Of a stretch of 64,000 bases of DNA, positions 33,101-43,197 are shown one piece after another. Every line of letters begins with the position of its first letter. Position 1 is the first letter of the stretch. A program made the position numbers and the translations under genes. The stretch lies in contig CM018052.1 in assembly GCA_008638375.1 (NCBI GenBank), forward strand, positions 33,868,226 to 33,932,225, given 5' to 3'. Source of the DNA: Nyssa sinensis (taxonomy: Eukaryota > Streptophyta > Magnoliopsida > Cornales > Nyssaceae). The notes below the pieces were generated by a model. It was not told the origin of the DNA, ran no database searches, and saw only the letters and a program-made list of their open reading frames with translations.

Positions 33101-34764
33101 ATTTTCCTTTTCCTAGTTGTATTGAAGGATTTTTGCTGGATTGGAGCTTTGCCCTGTGAAATGGTTCGAGCATTTTAATTTCTATGGAAGTTTAATGCTT
33201 CTCCCTTAATTTTTTCTTTTTAGTTATTTTTTTGTAGGTAAAATCACCTTAGACTTGGAAGTTTTGTGTATCATGAAGTTTGGTATGGGAAATAGTGCCA
33301 GGCCTGAGCATGGGAAGATTATTTTCCTTTTTTTTGTGTGTTTTTAGGAGAATGAACATATGATTTCTCGATTTTCCTTTTTTGGGTCCAATGAGGTGTG
33401 CGCATTAGACACCCCATTATATTGTACCTATGTCATTTTCATAAGCCTATTCCTTATTGTACCAAATTTAGAGTATATAATGTATTGCGTTCTCGGTCCT
33501 GTTCTGCGTACCTTAGCAATCCTGCATTCCAAGTAACATTGCCCCAAACTGAACCTGAAGGCAGATAATATAGCCACATAATAGTTCCATCCTGATTTTC
33601 AGCTTTCCTTTATCTCCTTTTTTGTTTAAAATTTAATCATTGTTGATCTGAAATAGTAATAGTGATTTCAATAGTTTTCCTGATGATGGACACTGTATTT
33701 TTTCTAATAAAGATGTAAATTTTATTTTTGTTTGGTGTTATAGGGCATAGCTTTAGTGTTTCATCAAATCCACTTTCCTTCCTCCTTTGTGTACCAGTGT
33801 TAGTTTATCACTTTATCCAGATGGATATCTGTATTTGCAAGTGTTTTGTCTATGACTTTTTAATTTTCATGGTGACATTATTTGTATGGGGGTGTTGCTG
33901 GCTCCCTATGAAGCACGATCACTTTATTTTGGTTCACGTGTCCATGTAGGACATAGATACTCTCGGACATTTACTGAACACATGTCAGACATGCGAAAAG
34001 AGAGTGTCCAATCTTTTTTCTTATTTTTTTGAATTCCGGACATGCTTTGGACATATTTGTGAGTTCTTTTTTTGGTTATATATATACATATGTATGTTCT
34101 TTGAAATAGTTAGTAAATTTATTGTAGAACTTGAATCATGGATGTTAATGATTAGATAAAGAAGTTCTTAATTTTTTATTTATTGACTTTGTTGTTTTAA
34201 TATCTTAATAATATTTTTGTGATTTGTGTATTTTTATATCAATTTTAATTGAAATAATGTTAGGTTTTTATTATATGGTCATATAAAAAAGATAAAAAAT
34301 TATTATATATTCAACGTGTCCGTGTCCTATTTTTTTAAGAAATGTCATGTATGTGTGTCCGTATCATGTCATATCCGTGCTTCTTAGCTGGCTCCTCTGT
34401 GTGTGTGTGTCTTTTTTTTCCTCTTCGATCTTTTTTCCTTGCAATTTGGGGAATGTTTGCTTTGGGTTGTTGTAGTTATTAAAGTTTATTCAACTAAACT
34501 TGTTTGGCTTGATTACTAGATTGGATCTGTTGACTTTGATAATATACTTGTCACTGAATGATTATTCAGAATGTAGTTATCTTGAGAAAGTGGTCATAGT
34601 TTGCTCAGTTCGGTAACAGCAGACCTGTCAGCTCGGTTATGTTGCGGGTATTTATGGCTCCCTGGACGATAGTGTCTTGGGCAACTCAACGGTTTATCCA
34701 TTATGGTGGGCAAAATCTCCAGCAGGCACCAACTTGGGTTCTGCCTACATGGATTCATATTGTC

Positions 34765-34803
<39 letters not shown>

Positions 34804-37800
34804 AACTGGAACTACCATCTCTTTGATCTAGCTTCCCCATTTTCTTCACCTGTACTTTTTCTATATTGCAGCTTCATACCAGAACACTCAAGGAGCTCAG
34901 AATGAGGATGATCCAAATAATACAACTGTCGGTATTTTTGTCTTTTTCTTTATTATTATTTTTTAAATACAACGAACACTGAAATTACTTTTTTCTTTTA
35001 AATATGCTCGTGATTCAACAATTGGCATTGCAGATATTTGTTGGTGGTTTGGATTCTAGTGTTACAGATGACCATTTGAGGCAAATTTTCAGCCAATACG
35101 GGCAGTTAGTTCATGTGAAAATACCTGTAGGCAAGCGATGTGGGTTTGTTCAATTTGCTGACAGGTGTGACAAAACTGCTAAAATTTATTCTCAAGTGGA
35201 AAATTCTTAAACATCTACATTCTAATGTGGGGCTTTGTTCTGTTCCCTGCCTGCATGATTGCAGAAGTTCTGCTGAGGAAGCATTACAGATGTTAAATGG
35301 AACTCAGTTGGGTGGACAAAACATTCGCCTTTCATGGGGCCGTAGTCCTTCAAATAAACAGGTTGTCTCAATCACCTAATGCTGAGTAACTTGTGCATTT
35401 TTATGCTTAATGTTATTTCTGCCCTGAAGCTGACAAATATACAGGATTCATCTGTTGTTCAGACTCAGGTGGATCCAAATCAGTGGAGTGGTGGATATCA
35501 AACCTATGGATATGCACCTGGATATCAAACCTATGGATATGCCCCAGCTGCCCAAGATCCTAATCTGTACTATGGAGGCTATCCTGGATATGGAAATTTT
35601 GCGCAGCAGCAGCAGCAGCAGCGTCAGGTAGGGTGTGACTAAATATTATTGGCTTAATGTTACCTGGAGGCTGAAACACAGATCGTTATGGTATGCAGAA
35701 CGGGAACACAATACACTACATATTTTAAATTTGGTATGATAGGGGGTAGGCTTATGTAGATGACTTAGGTGGAAAATATAAGTTTCTACTGTAGGAGTGT
35801 GTTCTTTTTACTCAAAAATGAGTAATAAAAATTAATATCACTCAAGTATACAAGTTTCCCATAGTACTTTTAAAAACATTATTATATTAGAATGAAACAT
35901 GTATAAGCATTGACCTAAGTACACCAATTTATGTTGATTTCTTGATTTGCGTTGGTCTTTTCCTATTAATTTCCTCTTGAAGAAAAATTGAGGAGAGAAT
36001 TAAGAAGAAATTTCTCATATCGCTAAATTTAATATTTGCTCCATGTTTTGAAACACGCGTACCAAAACGAAAATTATCAGGGTAATAGTGTTTTTCTGAT
36101 GAGTGATAACTATGTATTGGATTCTTAGTGATGTTCGGGAATTTATCTTGGGTGATATTAGTTGGGCAGTTAAAATATGGAGTGGCCCTCTAATGTCCAA
36201 ATTTAATCTTTGCTTGGCGCCTGTGCCACTAGGTGCCATGCAAAGTGCTCAACTTGGTGAGGCTAGCTGTTCTTTTATACATAGTATATATTCTTTTATA
36301 AGAATATGTACTTATATTTTTAAATTCTTCCAGTACCAAGTCCATATCTTTAATTTCTTTACCTGAAGCAACCCTTTGTCAGCCTACCAATTTTGATAAT
36401 TTTTTTCTTTTTCATCCTTTGTTCTTTTGGGGTAGATTTGCAAGGTAACTTGCTGAGATAATCACCAAGTTTGAAACTTCTACACTTCACTTTTCTGTCT
36501 CAAAAGGTGAACTTTAGATGCCACATATATATTTTGGACTTAGGTTCGAAGTATATGATTTTGAACTGGCTCTATGCATAGGCAGAATGGGCTGGTCTTA
36601 TTTTCAATTTTGTAGATGGATTTTGTGGGTAAGCCAAAATTTTATCTTTTTGAAGAAGGGATGGTAGTTGTCCAAGAAAAGAAAATGAAAGAAAGAAGTG
36701 TTCTGCATGTTCTGTTGACTGGCAGAAAAAGAGATGGGGGACCCATGGTGGGTTGTGGAACAGTCCTTAGTGGGGCGCTCTTCTACGTTGTGTAGCTGTT
36801 TGTTTGTCAGTTTACATAAAACATGCTCGTATAATTGTGCAGAGTAATCACTTTTCGTCTCAGTCCTGATGATTGTAAAACCCTGCAAAATAACACTGGT
36901 CAGAGAATGGTACTCTATTTTTTTTCACGTATCAGTGTCGGGAAAGCTCGGACACAGAAAACAATGTCTAATTTTTCTGAATTGTGGACACGCCCCAGAC
37001 ACGTTTTTGAAAAAAAAATTTCCTCGTTTTCTCTGTTTTTTTTCTTTATATATATATATATTTACAACAATATTATTAACATATCAAAATATAGAGTAGT
37101 TAACAAATTTGTTTTGGAACTTGAATTATGAATGTTGATGATTAAATGAAGAAGTTCTTTAATTTTTATTTAATGACTTTGTTATTTTGATATATTAATA
37201 ATATTGTTGTGATTTGTGTATTTATGTCAAACTTGACTAAAACGATATTATGTCTTTATTATATAGTCATATAAAAATATATATTAAACATGTTCTCGAC
37301 GTATCTGTGTCTTACTTTTTTGAGAAATGTTGTACCGTGTATTTGTGCTGTATCACGTATGTGTCATGTGTCCGTATTAATGCTTCTTAGGTAATATCTA
37401 TTTTGTTCAATTCTTAGTTAGAGGTTGACACGTGCTTAACATGTGAATGCTGGTTGTAGTTTCCAGCTGTTAGCTGGTGAGGGTGCTTTTTTGGGAAGAA
37501 AATCCAGTGGAACTGTCACACAACGTGCAACCTCCACTGTGATGCAATATTGATGCGGGACCCACGTGGGTCCTCCTTCAATATTGGCATCACAGTGGCC
37601 GTCACACCATGCGAGGAGTTTTTCTGCTCTTTTGACATGTAGATCATTCACTTTTTTTTTTCCTATATACAATACTGACCAGCCCCCTGCTAAAAAAAGT
37701 TTAATTATAATAATAATAAAAGTGAGGGTGCTCTTTGTCACACATGTAGGACTATGAATTAAGAGTATGTGGCAGCACTTGAGTAGCCCATCACATTAGA

Positions 37801-38398
37801 TGATTGCGAGACGGAAGTTGTTGAATTCCTAAAACACTATTGTTTATCCCATATCGAAAGATGACTCAAAAGTTTTAGCCTCCCATCTTCTATAAAAGCA
37901 ATGCTCCCTTCTTACAATTTCAATTGAATATAAATAACTATATGTGTTGCACGTGCTTAGTGACTGCTGTAGTGCTGTGTAAAAAAATTTGAATATTAGT
38001 TTAAAATTATGAAATCATAATTGATTAAGTTTTGTAATTGTCAGGCAACCCAAGTTAACCCAAAACAAGAAATTTTTACTGGTTGGGCTTGGGTTTGTAG
38101 TTGGGCTTGGGTAAATTATTTTAGAGCTTGGGCTAGGCTTGGATAGGCATCAGTCTGAGCTTGGCCCGCCCGAGTTGCACCCTTAATGCTGCATTCATTT
38201 TTTGGTTCTTCATATAGAATTTATTGTATTCAGTGCATAGTTAACATATGATTTCATTCATATTAATAATTTCTTTTGGGGAAAAAGAAGAGAAATTTAG
38301 TCAGATTCATGTCATTTTGATTGATAATACTATTCTAGTAATCTGCATGTTTCTAGATATACAAAGATGTAACAAAATTATGTTTTTTTATGCAGTGA
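22916..38398 (+). CDS. RBP45: RBP45/RBP47-type polyadenylate-binding protein, three RRMs
   Basis: Plant hnRNP-like protein; family members bind poly(A)/U-rich RNA in the nucleus and enter stress granules. Exons: 22916-23278, 30909-31383, 34872-34927, 35034-35164, 35265-35361, 35445-35627, then a last exon whose first three bases (38396-38398) are TGA. The joined product is 435 aa, normal for the family. Residues 1-96 are Q/P-rich with a Q run. RRM1 97-175 has LWIGDL and GYGFIEF, RRM2 about 189-266 has VFVGDL and GYGFVRF, and RRM3 299-374 has IFVGGL and CGFVQF. A Y/G/Q-rich tail (GYQTYGYAP twice) ends in a Q run and RQ. Exon 3 uses the weak donor GTCGGT, chosen because it alone keeps the frame into IFVGGLD. 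Intron 1 is 7630 bp and full of insertions. Which of the RBP45/47 paralogues this is cannot be told. Confidence 0.93.
23430..23473. repeat. (AT)n(GT)n microsatellite, RBP45 intron 1
   Basis: An AT run followed by GTGTGTGTG inside intron 1, with further simple runs at 24142-24175 (CT then AT) and about 24306-24324 (GT). No function is implied. Confidence 0.7.
24693..28230 (-). mobile_element. 5'-truncated L1-type LINE, antisense in RBP45 intron 1
   Basis: Non-LTR retrotransposon in the opposite direction to the host gene. Flanked by a perfect 10-bp target duplication, TACATCAATT (24683-24692 and 28231-28240), with the A-tail at the left end (minus-strand 3' end). Minus-strand fragments, in order: linker (28010-27564, LGLKEGDRKTKFFRWMAN); reverse transcriptase (27545-26481) with LIPKKE, FRPISLVGSLYKLLAKVLALR, SRGLPQGDPLSPFLF, FANDT where FADDT is usual, and KYLSKGGRITLIRSTL; then the C-terminal zf-RVT region (26312-25671 and 25154-24915) with CALCKEEEE and VDHLLLH. 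ORF1 and the endonuclease are missing. Several frameshifts and stops. Interrupted by the MITE at 25165-25695. Confidence 0.92.
25165..25695. mobile_element. 531-bp MITE (Harbinger/Tourist-like) nested in the LINE
   Basis: Perfect 17-bp terminal inverted repeats CCCTCTTATAATTAATA (25165-25181) and its reverse complement (25679-25695), flanked by TAA on both sides (25162-25164 and 25696-25698). A TTA/TAA 3-bp target duplication is typical of PIF/Harbinger Tourist elements. The interior is AT-rich with no coding. It splits the LINE zf-RVT domain, so it inserted after the LINE. Confidence 0.88.
28430..28570. mobile_element. Decayed hAT-type fragment in RBP45 intron 1
   Basis: A stretch around GAGTGGGGTATAA ... 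GGGGCAGGTGCCCCCACTG with A/T-rich middle, similar in style to the CAGTGG-ended element at 62033-62240 and to debris near 15300-15410 and 21930-22100. Termini and target duplication are not clear. Confidence 0.3.
28879..29208. repeat. 165-bp tandem duplication in RBP45 intron 1
   Basis: Two adjacent copies of a 165-bp unit (about 28879-29043 and 29044-29208) beginning AAAAGGGTTGTTACACTAG and ending GAGGTTGAGGG. They differ at only a few positions, so the duplication is recent. No coding content. Confidence 0.85.
29550..29717 (+). mobile_element. Au-type SINE in RBP45 intron 1
   Basis: A tRNA-derived SINE. Box A-like TTAGCACAACGGTAAGG is at about 29562, box B-like GGTCACGAGTTTGAGTC at about 29602, then AACAACCTCTTAG, GGTAAGGCTACATAC, AGACCC and a GGGCTAACCCTT end. 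This order matches the Au SINE family known in many angiosperms. Flanked by the 11-bp direct repeat GCTATGAAGTT (29539-29549 and 29718-29728). Same orientation as RBP45. Not a functional tRNA gene: there is no cloverleaf acceptor end. Confidence 0.88.
30226..30751. mobile_element. hAT-like non-autonomous element rich in GGCGAGGC
   Basis: 526 bp, ends TAGTGTTGTCAAAGGCG and (reverse complement) CAGTGTAGTAAAAGGTG, which fit the hAT terminus pattern YARNG. Flanked by a perfect 8-bp duplication, CCCTCTAT (30218-30225 and 30752-30759). Inner parts carry repeated AGGCGAGGCG and CCTAGGCG motifs near both ends. No transposase. It lies about 160 bp upstream of RBP45 exon 2. Confidence 0.88.
33906..34386. 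mobile_element. Mutator-like MITE copy A, RBP45 intron 2
   Basis: Ends CTATGAAGCACG and, reverse-complemented, TAAGAAGCACGG, with subterminal repeats of GTGTCCGTGTCC type. Flanked by the 9-bp repeat GCTGGCTCC (33897-33905 and 34387-34395). An 8-bp reading is possible because the next base is shared. 481 bp, no coding. The same family occurs at 36930-37390 and 52644-52995. Confidence 0.82.
34769..34801. repeat. (TA)n microsatellite, 70 bp before RBP45 exon 3
   Basis: About 16 TA units shortly upstream of the exon-3 acceptor. Simple repeat only. Confidence 0.8.
36930..37390. mobile_element. Mutator-like MITE copy B, RBP45 intron 6
   Basis: Shares with copies A and C the subterminal GGACACG / GTGTCC blocks, the internal phrases TTAACAAATTTGTTTTGGAAC and ATGAAGAAGTTCTTTAATTTT, and the right end GCTTCTTAG at 37390. 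The left terminus is lost or too diverged to place, so no target duplication is given. Confidence 0.7.
37477..37732. mobile_element. Hairpin-containing element flanked by 11-bp direct repeats
   Basis: The direct repeat GTGAGGGTGCT occurs at 37477-37487 and 37722-37732. Between them is a long imperfect palindrome: arm CCACTGTGATGCAATATTGA (37534-37553), centre GGACCCACGTGGGTCC (37558-37573, perfect), and the returning arm at 37578-37598 with one extra base. The right side ends in a TAATAATAATAAAA tail. Either a MITE with an inner fold-back or a short retroposed sequence; the class is unresolved. Confidence 0.5.
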
Positions 38399-38640
38399 TT
38401 TACTGGTTTGTTCCCCTGCAAGAGATGGTGATTGACAACTTTGGATATGGAAGTGTGTCTTTGTCAAGAGGAGGGAGCATAAAAAGTTTTGTTTGTTACA
38501 CACTGTAGCATATTTACCTATTGGTGGTCTTTCAGTTCATCGACGGGCTAGTCTTTTTAGGATTCTGTTAAGCTTTGAGTTTGTTGCTTGCATACTTGCT
38601 CATTTTATTGCAACTTCTTTTTTCTTCTTTTAAGACATTT
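38399..38640 (+). other. Probable 3' UTR of RBP45
   Basis: Follows the TGA that opens the last exon. The acceptor is TTTTTTTATGCAG ending at 38395. No AATAAA was found close by, so the poly(A) site is not placed. The right edge is arbitrary. Confidence 0.45.
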
Positions 38641-39780
38641 GTGAGGCAGGCATTCATCTTCCAGTTTTGGTCAGTGGGCTCAGGCGATTCAAGTATACAT
38701 ATACGTTCGGCCGGCTCAGCCAGGATTCGCCCCACATTGGCGTTGAATGTGGTTTTCGGTAATGCTTGTCTTTCATCCTTTAATCCTCAAATGTTTGTCC
38801 ATGTGAGATTAAAACTACCCAAGCTAAAATCATTGTTGGAGTTTACAGTCATCCGTGGATTTCGTTCAGCGCATTCACGAATTTGATTAAATTTCATTAT
38901 GAAGACGGATTGATCTTTCTTGTTATTACTGTTAATATCTAGACCTGAGTTGGGTTAGAAGTTGTAGACGGCCTGCCTCTTCTTACTAGTGTAAGAAGCG
39001 TCAAATTACAAAGCCCCACCAAGCATATTAGCTTGGTCATTTTTACTATTAAGATGTAGAAACAATTTAAGGGCCTCTTTCTGGAGTCAGAGGAACATGG
39101 CATCAAGACAATGCAAAACATGCCTTCTGGTAAGTCAAGAACTTTAACCCCATTTTAGTGCTCTATTTGTCCATAAGTATGAACCCTTCAAAGTTGACTT
39201 CCACAAGAAACTCAAGCAATTTGATGATAATTTTTGGGGAATGCAAATAAGGCTTTTTTGAGGGGTCTCAAGATTCTTGTTGGGATTTTTTTGAGTCTAG
39301 GTCAGAAGGCAGAGAGCTGTAGGCCAGGCCCGGAGCCATGAACAATTTTCTGGGCATTTTAGGTATCTATTAGCGGCATGGGAGTATCTTAAACACCGCT
39401 TTTAGCCTGTTGAGGCACTTGAATAGTTGGAGCAGATATTAGGAAGTTCGCAAAATATACTGCGGCACTACGAGAGTGCCAGTCGACAGTCTACCCAGTT
39501 TCTTTTTTCGGGGTTAAGGAATTAGGACACATAAATTGCACTTTTTGGGAAAAAAAAAAAGAGTTTTGTGAGAGGGTTCTGAGACTCCCTTTGTGTAACT
39601 TTTTGTTTTGATTAATGGGATTTTTTCTCTGTTCTTGCCCAATAGAAGTAGACCTTGTTACCAAATTATATAAACCTTATTTTCTGTGTGATTGCTGTCT
39701 GGTGTCTTGTTTTTGCAATTTTCTATCTTCTGTTTTTCTTAATTTCGTAACAAATGCACATTTTGTATCACTACCTTTTG

Positions 39781-39813
<33 letters not shown>

Positions 39814-41470
39814 AAAGAGCATGCGTGCTCCCCCGAGTGCGCTCACACAAACACAAAACACAGGTCGCAGCTTGGGCGGGCTAAGCCCAACATGAATTTT
39901 TTTAGAGGGCTTGAGCAGTATTTATAGGGAACTCAAGACGAGCTTGGGGTAAAAAAACTAAAGCCCAACTTCAATTCAGGTTAGGCTTGGGTTGAATCTT
40001 TTACAACATAAGCCGAACCCGAGATCAATTCACACAGTATATTTTATTCATGTATATCATTAAGACAAGATTTGAATATTGGTCAATATATATACACTCT
40101 TATTTAGGCATATACAAATTTTAGTTTTGTCAATTTGTCTTAATAATTGATTTTGAGTTTTGAGTTTGGATGGTATAGGCTTCAAAAAGATTTTGAAAAA
40201 TAGCTCGACAGACCGGCCAAACCAGAGCAAGCCCTAGCTCAAAATGCAAAGTTGGACCTTTATGGGAAACTTGAGTAAGTTTAATGATATTAATTATTAG
40301 GGAGATAAAATAGGTATACATATGCTCTTATATATAAATTTTATATATAATATATTTTGATGATTATATTTATTAATTCACAAGAATTGAAATCAAAAGT
40401 ACTGTAAATGAAAAAAAAAAAAATTGACATTAGAAGATACAACTTTCTTGAAAATGATTTTAGGAGTTTTTTATGCCCTAAGTATTAGTATGTGTTTTTA
40501 TGAAAATTTAAAATATCGTTGAGAAGTTACATATAAGATTTTATTTTTGTATTACAAATGATCATTTACATATAAAAATACTTATTTATCTAATAAAAAG
40601 AATTTATTTGTTAATGAAAATATGAAAAAATTTAATAATTAATAATTTTTTATATTATTAATTATAAGAAGGTTGATTGTAATATATTTTTATAAAAGTA
40701 ATTGTAAGGTTTGCTAAGAGGGATTTTTAGGACATGTCAAATCATTGCATAAGGAATTGCACATCAAGTAAGATGAATTTGTAGAGTTGGATTGTGACAG
40801 GAATGAGATATTGTTGTGGCAAAAGAATTTCTAATAGACCCAATTGATAGACGAGCAAAACAAGGGACAATAACAAGAGTTGATTGGTTAGCGGTAAACA
40901 ACGTAACGAATTAGTATTAAGTTGTCAGTTTAGAGTCTTATAATTCGGTTGTTCTCTGATGATGGAGTAGGTTTTTCTGCTCGATAAGGATTTTTATACT
41001 GTACATCGGCGTGTTTATCTTTTACTGAGACTTTGCTTTATTATGTTAGTGCCCTTTATATCATGGCAATCATTAATTGAAGCACTTGGTCATAATATTA
41101 AGTTCTACAACTTCTGTTCAATTAATATAATTAAAAAACTAATTTTTACATGAACTCTATAAGATAATTAATAAATTATTAACCTAAACTGGTCTCATAT
41201 TAAATATAGAACAAAAAAAAATTCATGATACATAATTACTTCTTAACAATTTTTACCTAATATTTAATTAACAAACTGTTTTCGAAAAAATCAATTCTCC
41301 ATAGCCCCAAACAGGTACAAAAGAGTTGCAGTAGGAGCCACTTAAGAGGGCCATTGGTTTCTACACAAATCTTAGGATTGTAGAATCCACAGTAATGCTA
41401 CTATGAATGATATGATCAATTACTACAGGAATTGCAACATCTTGGGTGGGCTTATATGGCCAGTTGGTTG
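38641..41470. other. Intergenic, no gene recognised
   Basis: Contains (CT)n(CA)n at about 39785-39813 and fragments with GGGCTTGGG/AAGCCC phrases at about 39860-40010. Similar phrases appear at about 38040-38180, next to the RBP45 3' end, suggesting a decayed repeat family. From 40300 on the DNA is AT-rich. An open stretch at 38575-38886 starts with TTG, not ATG, and has no domain. Confidence 0.45.
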
Positions 41471-42105
41471 TAGGCCTATCAACGGACAGGTTTTGGTAAA
41501 CTGTCTAAGATCCGGACCTAGATTTGTCGAGTTTAAATTGGTCTAGACTTGAATCTGGATTTTCGACTTCGAAATCTGACTTGTTTGCAAAAAAAACAAA
41601 AAAAAAAAATTGGAGTTAAAATTTTCTATTTGGAGTAGTTTAACTTGGCTTTATAAATAAAAATTTTTATTGCTCCAATTATGTCATTGTTGATTGAAAC
41701 TGTTTCATGTGATAGTCACTATTATTTGTATATTTCATTCTTACAATTGGACACATGATGAATGGTAAAATGATAATAATTATCATTTAGAGATTTTTTG
41801 ATTTTTATCAAAAATTTAGGTCTACAAAAAGTTTCCTTACTCCTAAATATAATAGGAAATATAATAAAAATTACATAGAATGAAAATGACATAAAATAAA
41901 ATAAAGATTACTCGTCCAAGATAAAAGAATGCTTATAATGATTTTTAATGGAATATTCATTCAATGGAATCGGGTATTGATAGTTAGATTTATGAAATAA
42001 TTTCATAAAGTGATTTTCAAAACATTTTTATAACACAAGACGGTGCTAGAAGGTTAAAGACGACAATTTCACTGAGACTCTCTCTCTCTAACTTTTATGT
42101 ATGTA

Positions 42106-42154
<49 letters not shown>

Positions 42155-42369
42155 ACTTTGTTAGAAAGTTAAATACTCTAACTTCAATATTGTATTAGAG
42201 AGAGAGTGTGCGTGTGTACTTGTTAATGATTTAGTAGGTCAGGTTTTTAATAGGTATTATCTAACTGATCTATACTCGATCTATTTAATTAGTTTTTAAC
42301 GGGTTCAGATCAGATCTTATTAACGAATCTGGGTCGAACCGGATTGGACCCGGCCCATTTACAGGCCTA
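41471..42369. mobile_element. hAT-like non-autonomous element, 899 bp
   Basis: Ends TAGGCCTATCAACGG and, reverse-complemented, TAGGCCTGTAAATGGG. Flanked by GTTGGTTG (41463-41470) and GTTGGTTA (42370-42377), an 8-bp duplication with one change. Contains CGGACC/GGTCCG-type subterminal motifs, A/T-rich DNA and a long (TA)n at 42114-42151. No coding. Confidence 0.75.
42114..42151. repeat. (TA)n microsatellite
   Basis: About 19 TA units after ATGTATGTGTGTG, inside the hAT-like element. Confidence 0.85.
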
Positions 42370-43148
42370 GTTGGTTAGTGCAAGATAGGGTTTTGGAAAT
42401 GTGGGTGGACTTTAAATCTTAACCAACCTTATTATGCATACATACATGCATACAATATATATACACACACACACTAGTTGAATGCTTGCGTGTGCAGGCT
42501 TAATATGTTATTCATGTGATAAAAAATTTGCATAAATGATTAGTAGGTCTGTTATTAAGTAATAAAAAATGGATAAAACTGTCTATCAAAAAATGAATGA
42601 CAAATCTATAAATATAAGTAATAAAAGATAGATAAAATGTTTATAAAAAATAACGACCAACCAATAATCTCGTAAATAATACTAGAATAATAAATGAAGG
42701 GAAATTAGGCATGATGCAACAAAACTAAAAATTAGACACAATAAGAAAATAAACAAAATAAATAATAATAGATTAATAGTTGAAGGGTAAAATTGTAATT
42801 TTATTATAATAATAAATTAAGAACTGAAGGATAAAATTATAATTTTATTGTAACAAAGAACTCTCATTTTTATATAAGCATTAAAGATAATAGATATATA
42901 TATATATATATATATATATTTGGTAAGATTGTTATTGTTTATATTTTGTGCCATTAAAATGTATTCTATGGGTTGGTCCAAACAAAAATGAGTTCCATCT
43001 CTTAGGCAGTATGTTTGAAATTTTTGAAAGAGTTGCACAAGCAAGACCACTGTGTGTTTCTCATGCATTCATGTTTGAAATAGGAGACGTAATTCACTTT
43101 TCTTGCAACACATTTTACAATCCTCCACACTGTCGTTTAGCGCATATG

Positions 43149-43197
<49 letters not shown>

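Noticed and set aside
34931..34933. RBP45 exon 3 ending at 34931 with donor GTATTT
   Set aside because: A better-looking donor, but it shifts the frame and destroys RRM3. Ending at 34927 gives an exact TTIFVGGL join.
38575..38886. 103-codon plus-strand frame after RBP45
   Set aside because: It starts with TTG, has no domain, and overlaps the likely RBP45 3' UTR and repeat DNA.
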